A DNA stretch of 11,411 bases, taken from contig JAMCUV010000062.1 of the NCBI GenBank assembly GCA_023379345.1, forward strand, positions 1 to 11,411, given 5' to 3'. The notes beneath the pieces were generated by a model. That model ran no database searches, was not told the DNA's origin, and was given only the letters and a program-made list of their open reading frames with translations. Positions within the stretch are counted from its first letter, which is position 1, and each line of letters starts with the position of its first letter. Below, piece by piece: positions 1 through 6,029 of this stretch. The position numbers and the translations under genes are program-made. The stretch is from Thermoplasmatota archaeon. GTDB lineage: Archaea; Thermoplasmatota; Thermoplasmata; Thermoplasmatales; Thermoplasmataceae.

Positions 1-97
1 ATGCTTTCAACTCCGTATCCACGCGATCCCTCATGCTCCTGAATGCCGTATCGTAATCCGATGTATTCATCTCTGTGGACTGGGATGTTATGTTCAC
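1..97 (-). CDS. N-terminal fragment of an unidentified minus-strand gene (cut by left window edge)
   Basis: On the minus strand an open frame runs from here off the left edge. It can start at ATG (70-68) or at an in-frame GTG (97-95). From the ATG it reads M-N-T-S-D-Y-D-T-A-F-R-S-M-R-D-R-V-D followed by T-E-L-K-A, a charged, probably helical N-terminus. A TATA-like AT tract lies upstream at about 99-108, about 33 nt from the ATG; that spacing favours the ATG over the GTG. It diverges from rnhB. The product cannot be identified from 23 residues. A charged 'RxRVDxEL' helix near the N-terminus also occurs in polyprenyl diphosphate synthases, but this is only a weak suggestion. Confidence 0.5.
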   Translation of the reverse strand, partial: MNITSQSTEMNTSDYDTAFRSMRDRVDTELKA

Positions 98-98
98 A

Positions 99-108
99 TA
101 AAATTTAA
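99..108. promoter_or_regulatory. Shared symmetric TATA-like box between the left-edge gene and rnhB
   Basis: The AT tract TAAAATTTAA contains the self-complementary core AAATTT (101-106). Its centre lies about 30 nt before the rnhB ATG at 133 and about 33 nt before the minus-strand ATG at 70. It is the only AT-rich element in the divergent spacer, so one box may serve both directions, giving leaderless or nearly leaderless transcripts. This is inferred from spacing only; no other promoter candidate is visible. Confidence 0.5.
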
Positions 109-132
109 CGCTTTGTCGGGTTATGCCCTCCA

Positions 133-789
133 ATGGAGAAACCCGGGAGAAACGAAGTCTTGGAGTGTGGCCTGGACGAGGCGGGGAGAGGGCCGGTCAT
201 CGGGCCAATGGTTGTGGCTATGCTCTGCGCAACAAACAATGCAATGAGGGAGATTGGAGCAAGGGATTCCAAAACCCTGTCCCCGGCATCCAGGGAGAGG
301 ATATTCCAGCGCATAAGGGGATCAGCATCCCGGTACTCATACAAAATAATAGGGGTGCAGGAGATAAACAGAAAGATGGAGACAATCACCCTTAACCAGA
401 TCGAGGAGGAAGCCTATGTCTCCCTTATTGCACAATCGGGTTGCACCGGCACACATTACGTGGATTCCTTTGACGTCAATGAGCATCGGCTGACGGCCAG
501 GCTTTCCTCCCTGACCGGGAAAAATGTACTATGCAGACACAAGGCGGATACGCTTTTCCCAGTGGTGTCAGCGGCGTCCATTGTAGCCAAGGTCGTGCGA
601 GATTCCGAAATAGAGAAGCTGAAACTGGTTTATGGTGACTTTGGATCTGGATATCCCTCGGATCCCAGGACCGTGGCTTTCCTGGAAAGAAGCATCTCCA
701 GCAATACCGATTTAACGGACATAGTGCGTGTGCACTGGGAAACTTACAGGAGGCTTATCTCCCGCCACTCGACCGGAAGGCTGTTCTGA
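133..789 (+). CDS. rnhB: Ribonuclease HII
   Basis: RNase HII cuts the RNA strand of RNA-DNA hybrids and removes single ribonucleotides misincorporated in DNA, working in the cytoplasm with divalent metal. The 218-residue length is normal for archaeal members. The four acidic catalytic residues are visible: D15 and E16 in the G-L-D-E-A-G-R-G-P-V-I-G-P block, D111 in Y-V-D-S, and D139 in the H-K-A-D block that precedes F-P-V-V-S-A-A-S-I-V-A-K. D45-S-K and G-S-G-Y-P-S-D-P, also typical of the family, are present. The usual C-terminal S-W-x-T is H-W-E-T here. The start is the first ATG of the frame and sits about 30 nt after a TATA-like box. The next gene begins 60 nt downstream with its own promoter, so rnhB may be monocistronic or read through into it. 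Identification is very secure. Confidence 0.96.
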   Translation: MEKPGRNEVLECGLDEAGRGPVIGPMVVAMLCATNNAMREIGARDSKTLSPASRERIFQRIRGSASRYSYKIIGVQEINRKMETITLNQIEEEAYVSLIAQSGCTGTHYVDSFDVNEHRLTARLSSLTGKNVLCRHKADTLFPVVSAASIVAKVVRDSEIEKLKLVYGDFGSGYPSDPRTVAFLERSISSNTDLTDIVRVHWETYRRLISRHSTGRLF

Positions 790-820
790 GGCGGTTTGTA
801 GGTTTTGGAATCGGTCAACA

Positions 821-830
821 TTAATATATC
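821..830 (+). promoter_or_regulatory. TATA box of the TPR gene
   Basis: TTAATATATC stands out in otherwise GC-balanced sequence. Its centre is about 25 nt before the GTG at 850, the spacing expected for a leaderless archaeal transcript starting at that GTG. It lies downstream of a possible TTG start at 805, so it argues for the shorter protein. Confidence 0.6.
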
Positions 831-849
831 CAAACCTTCTGGGGGAACT

Positions 850-1548
850 GTGTCAGATATTTTGAAACCTTCCGGTAAATCGGAACAGGCAGATGACTAT
901 AACGAGAGGGGCATTTCATACTTCAACCTGAAAAGGTACCCTGATGCCATAAAGGAGTTCACGAAGGCCATAAAGCTCATAGAGAATGAGCCGGATTTCC
1001 ACTTCAACCGCGGATTGGCCTATTATTCTATGAAGATGCTGGACCAGGCAATCAAGGACTACAGGAAAAGCATAGAGCTGGATCCGGATCATTCCGACTA
1101 CTACAACGCCATAGGTGCAGCATATGAAGACTCTGGGCAGCTGGAGAAGGCACTTGAATCATTCAACAAGGCAATATCAATAGAGGGCGATATTCCAGAC
1201 TATTATTACAACAGGGGAAATGTGTACTGGAAACTTAAGAAGCAGGAGGAGGCCCTGAAGGATTTCAACAAAGCCGTACAGCTTAACACGACAGACCAGA
1301 TATTCATTTACCGCAGGCACGAGGTCCTCCTGGCAATGGGAAGATACCAGGATGCCATAGCCGATCTGGATGCCGCAATAAAAATAGTTCCAGACAATTA
1401 TCAGTACCACCTTGCCAAGTCGGAAGCCTATGAGAAGATGGGGGATTTCAGGTCCGCCATGAAATGCATTGAAGATGCGGAGAAGCTTCTGCCGGATCCT
1501 TCTCTGCTCAACGACAGGAAGAGGGAAATATCCAGCAAGATGAACTGA
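850..1548 (+). CDS. Tetratricopeptide-repeat (TPR) protein
   Basis: This soluble protein of 232 residues is almost entirely TPR. About six tandem 34-residue helical hairpins run from residue ~14 to ~215, with the usual pattern (N-R-G-x-x-Y at the start of helix A, A-x-x-D/E-F-x-K-A-I in helix B, D-P-D or similar in the linker). TPR solenoids bind protein partners; no catalytic domain, signal peptide or membrane segment is visible, so the partner is unknown. I chose GTG 850 because a TATA box lies about 25 nt upstream of it. The frame also allows TTG at 805, which adds 15 residues ending in a K-P-S-G motif that recurs 11 residues later. The XPD helicase starts 12 nt after the stop, which suggests co-transcription, but a functional link is inference. 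TPR assignment is secure; the specific role is not. Confidence 0.9.
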   Translation: MSDILKPSGKSEQADDYNERGISYFNLKRYPDAIKEFTKAIKLIENEPDFHFNRGLAYYSMKMLDQAIKDYRKSIELDPDHSDYYNAIGAAYEDSGQLEKALESFNKAISIEGDIPDYYYNRGNVYWKLKKQEEALKDFNKAVQLNTTDQIFIYRRHEVLLAMGRYQDAIADLDAAIKIVPDNYQYHLAKSEAYEKMGDFRSAMKCIEDAEKLLPDPSLLNDRKREISSKMN

Positions 1549-1560
1549 TTCAGTAGTGAT

Positions 1561-3426
1561 GTGTTGAAAGCTGCGTATGAACTCCGGGATTACCAGAAGA
1601 GCCTTGTTGAGTTCATTGTAGAATCACTGAAAACAAGGGGCGGTGCTGCCATTGAGGCCCCAACAGGATCAGGGAAAACCCTCACAGGGCTGGTAGCCGC
1701 CATAACCTATGCCAGGGATTCCGGAAAGAAGATACTTTACCTCACAAGAACAAACTCGCAGCAGGAGCAGGTCATAAAGGAGCTCAGGATACTTGCCCCG
1801 GAATCCGGCCTCAAGGCCGTGCCCATTCAGGGAAGGCATAATCTCTGCCCACTCTACCAGGAGATTGAGCAGGGAGACAGTTTCTCGTCGGATTCACTCT
1901 CCAGGTTCTGCAACGGCAGGAAGAAGAAGGTGCGTGAAGGGGACCAGAATGCGTGCCGTTTCTTCAATTCACGGGTGAACTCAAAGGAAAACATGGAAAA
2001 GATATTCTCGGAAATCCCCACAGCCGAGGAATTCCTGATGTACGGACTGGAATCGGAGATCTGCCCCTATGAATCCCTGAAGCTGGCGGCCTCAAAGGCA
2101 GACATAGCAATAGCCCCATATGCCTTCTTCCTGAATCCGGATGTTGCCGAGCGCTTCCTGTCAAGATGGGGAGTGGCAAGGGAAGATCTTGTGATAGTTC
2201 TGGATGAGGCACACAACCTTCCTGATCTTGCCAGGGAGGTTTCTTCCTTCACCATCTCCATAAACAGCATTAACCTTGCCGAAAAAGAAGCCCTGGAATT
2301 CGGGGATGCAGAACTTCAGGAGAGGTTCAGGGCCACTGACTTCTGTGAAACGTTGCGGAACGGCATCCTGGACCTGTCCAGGGACATGCTGAAGGGGCAG
2401 GATGAGGTTCGCATACGATTTGCGGATCTTGTTGAATATTCATCCATAGGCGCAGGCATAAAGATGGATCAGTTCTGGTCATATGCTGCGCTATTCCATA
2501 TCTTCGGCGACAATATCACCACGCGCAAGGAGGATATGGGGAAAATCCCAAGGTCCCACGTGCTGAGCCTAGCTTCCAGGGTACTCTCATGGAAAGCAAG
2601 CGAGGATGAGGGATACGTGGCTATCCTGAACTCCGAGAACAATGGCACAGTGGAAGCTTTCTGCCTTGAACCAACCGGAATACTCCAGAGCCTGAGGATG
2701 TCCCGGACAATTCACATGTCAGGGACACTTGAGCCATTCCAGATATACAAGAACATAACCGGATTCACGGAAATCGCCACCAAGAAAGTTTCTTCAATAT
2801 TTCCTGAAGAAAACAAGCTTGTGCTTTATTATGATGGGATATCAACCAAATATGATTCATTTGATGACAGGGAAGCGCTGAAAATGCGCGACCAGATACA
2901 GGATATTGTGAAATCCACCGGAAAAAAAGCACTGATTTTCTTCACCTCTTACAACGTCATGAACAGGATAACTGACATCGGATTCGACATTGACTACCTT
3001 GCAGAGACAAAGGCCAAGAGCCAGGGCGATCTAATGTCCATGCTGAACAGGTTCAGGAAGGAGAATCTTCCCATGCTGGCAGTAATGGGAGGGCGCCTGT
3101 CGGAGGGCATAAATTTTCCGGGCAATGAGCTGCAGGTGGTTGTTCTGGCAGGAATTCCTTATCCCAGACCGGGTGCAAGGCAGAAGGCCCTTTACTCCTA
3201 CTATCAGTCCGTATACGGGAAAGGGTGGGAATACGCCGTGACATTTCCTGTTGTCATAAAGATGAGGCAGGCCATTGGAAGGCTAATCAGGAGCGAAAGC
3301 GACACTGGTGTTGCAGTCATCCTGGACCAGCGGGCAACATATTTCAAGAAGTACATTCCTGAAATGAGGCTTTCCAGGAATCCCGCGGCAGATGCTGCCG
3401 CATTCTTCAACAGCCGCTTTCACTGA
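1561..3426 (+). CDS. xpd: XPD/Rad3-type DNA helicase with iron-sulfur cluster
   Basis: This is a superfamily 2 ATP-dependent 5'-3' DNA helicase of the XPD/Rad3/DinG group, implicated in nucleotide excision repair. Visible motifs are Walker A E-A-P-T-G-S-G-K-T (32-40), the L-T-R-T-N-S-Q block of motif Ia (61-67), DEAH (215-218), motif V G-G-R-L-S-E-G-I-N-F-P-G (510-521) and motif VI Q-A-I-G-R-L-I-R (570-577). C96, C117, C132 and C168 lie between motifs Ia and II, where XPD proteins hold a 4Fe-4S cluster. The stretch after DEAH, to about residue 400, corresponds to the arch domain. The 621-residue length and overall sequence strongly resemble Thermoplasma acidophilum XPD. The start is GTG directly followed by TTG, 12 nt after the TPR gene, with no TATA box and no good Shine-Dalgarno sequence, so expression probably depends on the TPR promoter. 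The first residues (Y-E-L-R-D-Y-Q) already match the expected N-terminus. Confidence 0.95.
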   Translation: MLKAAYELRDYQKSLVEFIVESLKTRGGAAIEAPTGSGKTLTGLVAAITYARDSGKKILYLTRTNSQQEQVIKELRILAPESGLKAVPIQGRHNLCPLYQEIEQGDSFSSDSLSRFCNGRKKKVREGDQNACRFFNSRVNSKENMEKIFSEIPTAEEFLMYGLESEICPYESLKLAASKADIAIAPYAFFLNPDVAERFLSRWGVAREDLVIVLDEAHNLPDLAREVSSFTISINSINLAEKEALEFGDAELQERFRATDFCETLRNGILDLSRDMLKGQDEVRIRFADLVEYSSIGAGIKMDQFWSYAALFHIFGDNITTRKEDMGKIPRSHVLSLASRVLSWKASEDEGYVAILNSENNGTVEAFCLEPTGILQSLRMSRTIHMSGTLEPFQIYKNITGFTEIATKKVSSIFPEENKLVLYYDGISTKYDSFDDREALKMRDQIQDIVKSTGKKALIFFTSYNVMNRITDIGFDIDYLAETKAKSQGDLMSMLNRFRKENLPMLAVMGGRLSEGINFPGNELQVVVLAGIPYPRPGARQKALYSYYQSVYGKGWEYAVTFPVVIKMRQAIGRLIRSESDTGVAVILDQRATYFKKYIPEMRLSRNPAADAAAFFNSRFH

Positions 3427-3452
3427 AACCTTACCAGAGTGACATGGGAATT

Positions 3453-3548
3453 TCAGCCATCCAGCCCATACGGTGCATCGTTCCATATGCCTTTGTGCAC
3501 TTTGTCGCCAATGGTCGTTATTGTGAATATGCCGGCGTAGTTGTTCAA
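3453..3548 (-). other. Possible micro-ORF or coding remnant opposite the ClC promoter
   Basis: On the minus strand an open frame reads from a TTG (3548-3546) to TGA (3455-3453), 31 residues. It includes the protein-like string T-T-I-G-D-K-V-H-K-G-I-W-N-D-A-P-Y-G-L-D-G, split here as TTIGDKVHKG then IWNDAPYGLDG. Codon choice (ATA for Ile, C-ending codons) resembles the neighbouring genes. A TAA closes the frame just upstream (3557-3555). It could be a leaderless small protein divergent from the ClC gene, the decayed 3' end of a lost gene, or chance. I do not recognise the peptide. Confidence 0.2.
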
Positions 3549-3560
3549 GGAATCTTACCC

Positions 3561-3570
3561 CATATATTTT
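3561..3570 (+). promoter_or_regulatory. TATA box of the ClC gene
   Basis: CATATATTTT is centred about 27 nt before GTG 3592 and about 30 nt before ATG 3595. It falls inside the longest possible reading frame (from TTG 3541), which shows that the longest frame overstates the protein's N-terminus. Confidence 0.6.
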
Positions 3571-3594
3571 GTATTTCTTGATTATTCAGAAGTG

Positions 3595-5415
3595 ATGGGA
3601 CGGTTCAACATTGTACAGAGGGCTTGGAATGCCATTGTATCAATGGTCAACCGTGGATCCGTTGGAAAATGGGTATTCATAGGTACCCTCATAGGGATCA
3701 TTGCCGGCCTGGGAAGCATAGCGCTCTATGAGGCCATAAAGCTCGTGACCCACTACATGCTTTTCGGCATAACCGGGTTCAATCCGCCTTCAACTGGATC
3801 TTCCGGTGGTTTGCCTGGCTACACCATTGGGAAATTCAGGGCATTTTTGATACCGGTTTCCACTGTTCTTGGAGGGCTCATATCAGGCTTCATTGTCTAC
3901 AGGTTTGCCCCGGAGGCGGAAGGGCATGGAACAGACGCTGCCATAAGTGCATTCCATAATAATAATGGAAAGATCCGAAGGCGGATACCGCTTGTGAAGC
4001 TTGTTGCATCCGCAGTAACTATTGGTTCAGGTGGAAGTGCAGGCAGGGAAGGGCCAACTGCCCAGATAGCCGCCGGATTTGGATCCTTCGTTGCAGATGT
4101 ATTCAAGATGAGCGACCATGACAGAAGAATAGCCATGGCTGCAGGCATAGGTGCAGGAATAGGCAGCATATTCATGGCTCCCCTTGGGGGCGCACTTCTC
4201 AGCACAGAAATACTGTATCGCCAGGATTTCGAGGTTGAGGCACTGATACCTTCCATTGTGGCATCAATCGTCGGCTACTCAATATTTGGCTACCTGTTTG
4301 ACTACAAGCCGCTGTTCACCATCCCTGATTCCTCGGTTCTTCTGGGATTTTCCCATCCTGAATCCCTCATTGTTTATCTTGCCGTGGGCATCATAGCCGG
4401 ACTGGGCGGAATATTGTACGTCAAGGCATTCTATGGCATACAGGGGCTCTTCAGGAAGATGGGGCGGTTCCCGAAAATGCTCAGGCCCGCGCTGGGTGCA
4501 CTGTTCGTTGGCATAATAGCCATCTGGTTTCCTCAGATACTTGGCCTTGGGTATGGCTGGGTGCAGCAGATTTTCTTCCAGAACCTGGAACTGCTTCCAC
4601 TCTGGATACTCCTGGTTCTCTTCTTCCTCAAGATACTGGCAACTTCACTGACCATTGGATCCGGAGGCTCGGGAGGAGTCTTTGCTCCCGGGATTGTTAC
4701 AGGAGCGTTCCTTGGAGCCGCCATTGGCATTGTTGTACACCCATTCTTTCCATTCCTCAACGTTGTGGAGATCACAATAGTGGCCATGATTTCATTTTTT
4801 GGAGGCATAGCGAAAGCGCCAATATCAATATTGATCATGGGCACGGAGATGACTGGCGGATTTGCGCTTTTCCTCCCGCTGATGCTGGCCACCACTGTCT
4901 CGTACTTCGTGTCAGGACCCAAGTACTCCATTTACAGTGCACAGGTGAAGGACAGGTCAGCTTCTCCAGCACATGCCATGGAATACGAGAAACCTGTCAT
5001 GGATGAGGTGCTGGTTGAGGACGCAATGCAGAGAAACTACCCATGGGTTTCTCCTGATGATGATCTCAGCGTGGCGTTGAATCTTCTCAGAACTACCAAA
5101 ACCAAGATGGTTGTGGTTGAACTTGCCAGGAATCTCCAGGGTACGATTTCGCTGGAAAATATAAACCCGGATTCAGACCTTAAGTCAATCAAGGTGGAGG
5201 AGGTCATGAACAGGAATCCCCTCACCATTTCAAGCAGCGAGAATATACACGTGGCCCTGGACACGCTCATAAAGAGCACAACTGGAAAGCTGGTTGTTGT
5301 TTCGCCGGCTGACGGGGAGACAGTCCTTGGAACCATTGGACTTTCTGAAATTGCAGACGCATACAACAGACAGGTAAGGAAGATCAAGAACATGCAGATT
5401 CGGGGCAACAGCTGA
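3595..5415 (+). CDS. ClC-family chloride channel/transporter with two CBS domains
   Basis: This membrane protein moves chloride (or a similar anion), either as a channel or in exchange for protons. Family landmarks are visible: the first ion-binding loop as G-H-G-T-D (in place of GSGIP), the gating glutamate E152 in G-S-A-G-R-E-G-P, the second loop G-V-F-A-P (361-365), and the pore tyrosine Y447. Many hydrophobic segments fill residues ~20-445. Two CBS domains (~474-535 and ~541-600), likely nucleotide-sensing, form the cytoplasmic tail. The position of the internal proton glutamate (second E of E-E in the E. coli protein) is I206, after E205. I chose ATG 3595 (606 residues) because a TATA box lies 27-30 nt upstream; GTG 3592 is equally possible, whereas TTG 3541 lies before the box. 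The gene stands alone between the helicase and an acetyltransferase. A role in acid or ion homeostasis is an inference from the probable acidophilic host. Confidence 0.93.
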   Translation: MGRFNIVQRAWNAIVSMVNRGSVGKWVFIGTLIGIIAGLGSIALYEAIKLVTHYMLFGITGFNPPSTGSSGGLPGYTIGKFRAFLIPVSTVLGGLISGFIVYRFAPEAEGHGTDAAISAFHNNNGKIRRRIPLVKLVASAVTIGSGGSAGREGPTAQIAAGFGSFVADVFKMSDHDRRIAMAAGIGAGIGSIFMAPLGGALLSTEILYRQDFEVEALIPSIVASIVGYSIFGYLFDYKPLFTIPDSSVLLGFSHPESLIVYLAVGIIAGLGGILYVKAFYGIQGLFRKMGRFPKMLRPALGALFVGIIAIWFPQILGLGYGWVQQIFFQNLELLPLWILLVLFFLKILATSLTIGSGGSGGVFAPGIVTGAFLGAAIGIVVHPFFPFLNVVEITIVAMISFFGGIAKAPISILIMGTEMTGGFALFLPLMLATTVSYFVSGPKYSIYSAQVKDRSASPAHAMEYEKPVMDEVLVEDAMQRNYPWVSPDDDLSVALNLLRTTKTKMVVVELARNLQGTISLENINPDSDLKSIKVEEVMNRNPLTISSSENIHVALDTLIKSTTGKLVVVSPADGETVLGTIGLSEIADAYNRQVRKIKNMQIRGNS

Positions 5416-5444
5416 TTCGGCCCCTGTTCCTGCCGGAAGTACCA

Positions 5445-5456
5445 TTTAATTTTTCC
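5445..5456 (+). terminator. T-rich tract after the ClC gene (possible terminator)
   Basis: Thirty nucleotides after the ClC stop lies TTTAATTTTTCC on the plus strand. Archaeal transcription often ends at such T-runs without a hairpin. The same tract could instead be a TATA box for a longer leader before the acetyltransferase gene. The rest of the 155-bp spacer shows only a 9-bp direct repeat TCCATACAG (5524-5532 and 5562-5570). Confidence 0.35.
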
Positions 5457-5570
5457 ATCTCATTTACCTGGTTTACTGCAGGATGCTGGCACTGGACTGG
5501 CATAACGATAGGAAATCTCAATCTCCATACAGGGGAAAAGTAGAAATCCAATTAGCACTGATCCATACAG

Positions 5571-6029
5571 ATGGCGATCACCAATGCCGATTATGGAACC
5601 ATAAGGCAGTTCGATGGAAGGGATCTGGACAGGATTCTTGAGATTGCATCTGCTTCTCTCTCCGAATACTACTCAGAGGCGCTCATAATGGACCTCTATG
5701 ATGAATGGCCCCAGGCTTTCCTTGTATATACCATGGGGCGCGAGATACAGGGATTCATAATCGGCTCAAGATTTTCACCCACAGAGGCAAGGATCCTCAT
5801 ACTTGCAGTTGATCAGCAGTTCAGGAACATGGGCATAGGTGGAGCCCTCATGCAGGCTTTCCTTGCGTTGTGCAGCAGGAACAACTTCATGAGCGTAAAA
5901 CTGGAAGTTCGAACAGATAATGATAACGCAATAAATTTTTACAGAAAATTAGGGTTTGTTGTGACATCAAGACTTAAGGCCTATTACAGCGATTCGTCTG
6001 ATGCCTACACAATGTGGAAAATACTCTAG
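5571..6029 (+). CDS. GNAT-family N-acetyltransferase, RimI/Ard1-like
   Basis: This enzyme transfers acetyl from acetyl-CoA to an amine, most likely a protein N-terminus. The 152 residues form one GNAT domain. The acetyl-CoA pyrophosphate loop is R-N-M-G-I-G-G-A (85-92). The block L-E-V-R-T-D-N (111-117), A-I-N-F-Y-R-K-L-G-F (120-129) and the tail Y-Y-S-D-S-S-D-A-Y-T-M (138-148) follow the RimI/Ard1 signature, in which a Tyr-Tyr-Asp-Asp/Glu-Ala-Met pattern ends the domain. The start is the first ATG, because a TGA closes the frame 10 nt before it. Only a weak AT-rich element (about 5541-5553) precedes it. The stop overlaps that of mat on the other strand. Family is secure; substrate (ribosomal S18 versus general N-termini) is not decidable here. 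Confidence 0.9.
   Translation: MAITNADYGTIRQFDGRDLDRILEIASASLSEYYSEALIMDLYDEWPQAFLVYTMGREIQGFIIGSRFSPTEARILILAVDQQFRNMGIGGALMQAFLALCSRNNFMSVKLEVRTDNDNAINFYRKLGFVVTSRLKAYYSDSSDAYTMWKIL

Noticed and set aside
3897..4256. Minus-strand frame of 119 codons opposite the ClC gene (others at 4533-4931 and 5037-5408)
   Set aside because: These are antisense shadows of a GC-balanced membrane protein gene with no recognisable domain and no initiation signals.
5524..5570. 9-bp direct repeat TCCATACAG (5524-5532, 5562-5570) before the acetyltransferase gene
   Set aside because: It is too short, with uneven spacing of 38 nt and no symmetry; a chance match is likely in a spacer of this size.
5483..5643. 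Plus-strand ATG frame of about 52 codons before and overlapping the acetyltransferase start
   Set aside because: It overlaps the certain gene out of frame, its residue content is not protein-like, and the T-tract upstream is 34 nt away, too far for a good leaderless start.
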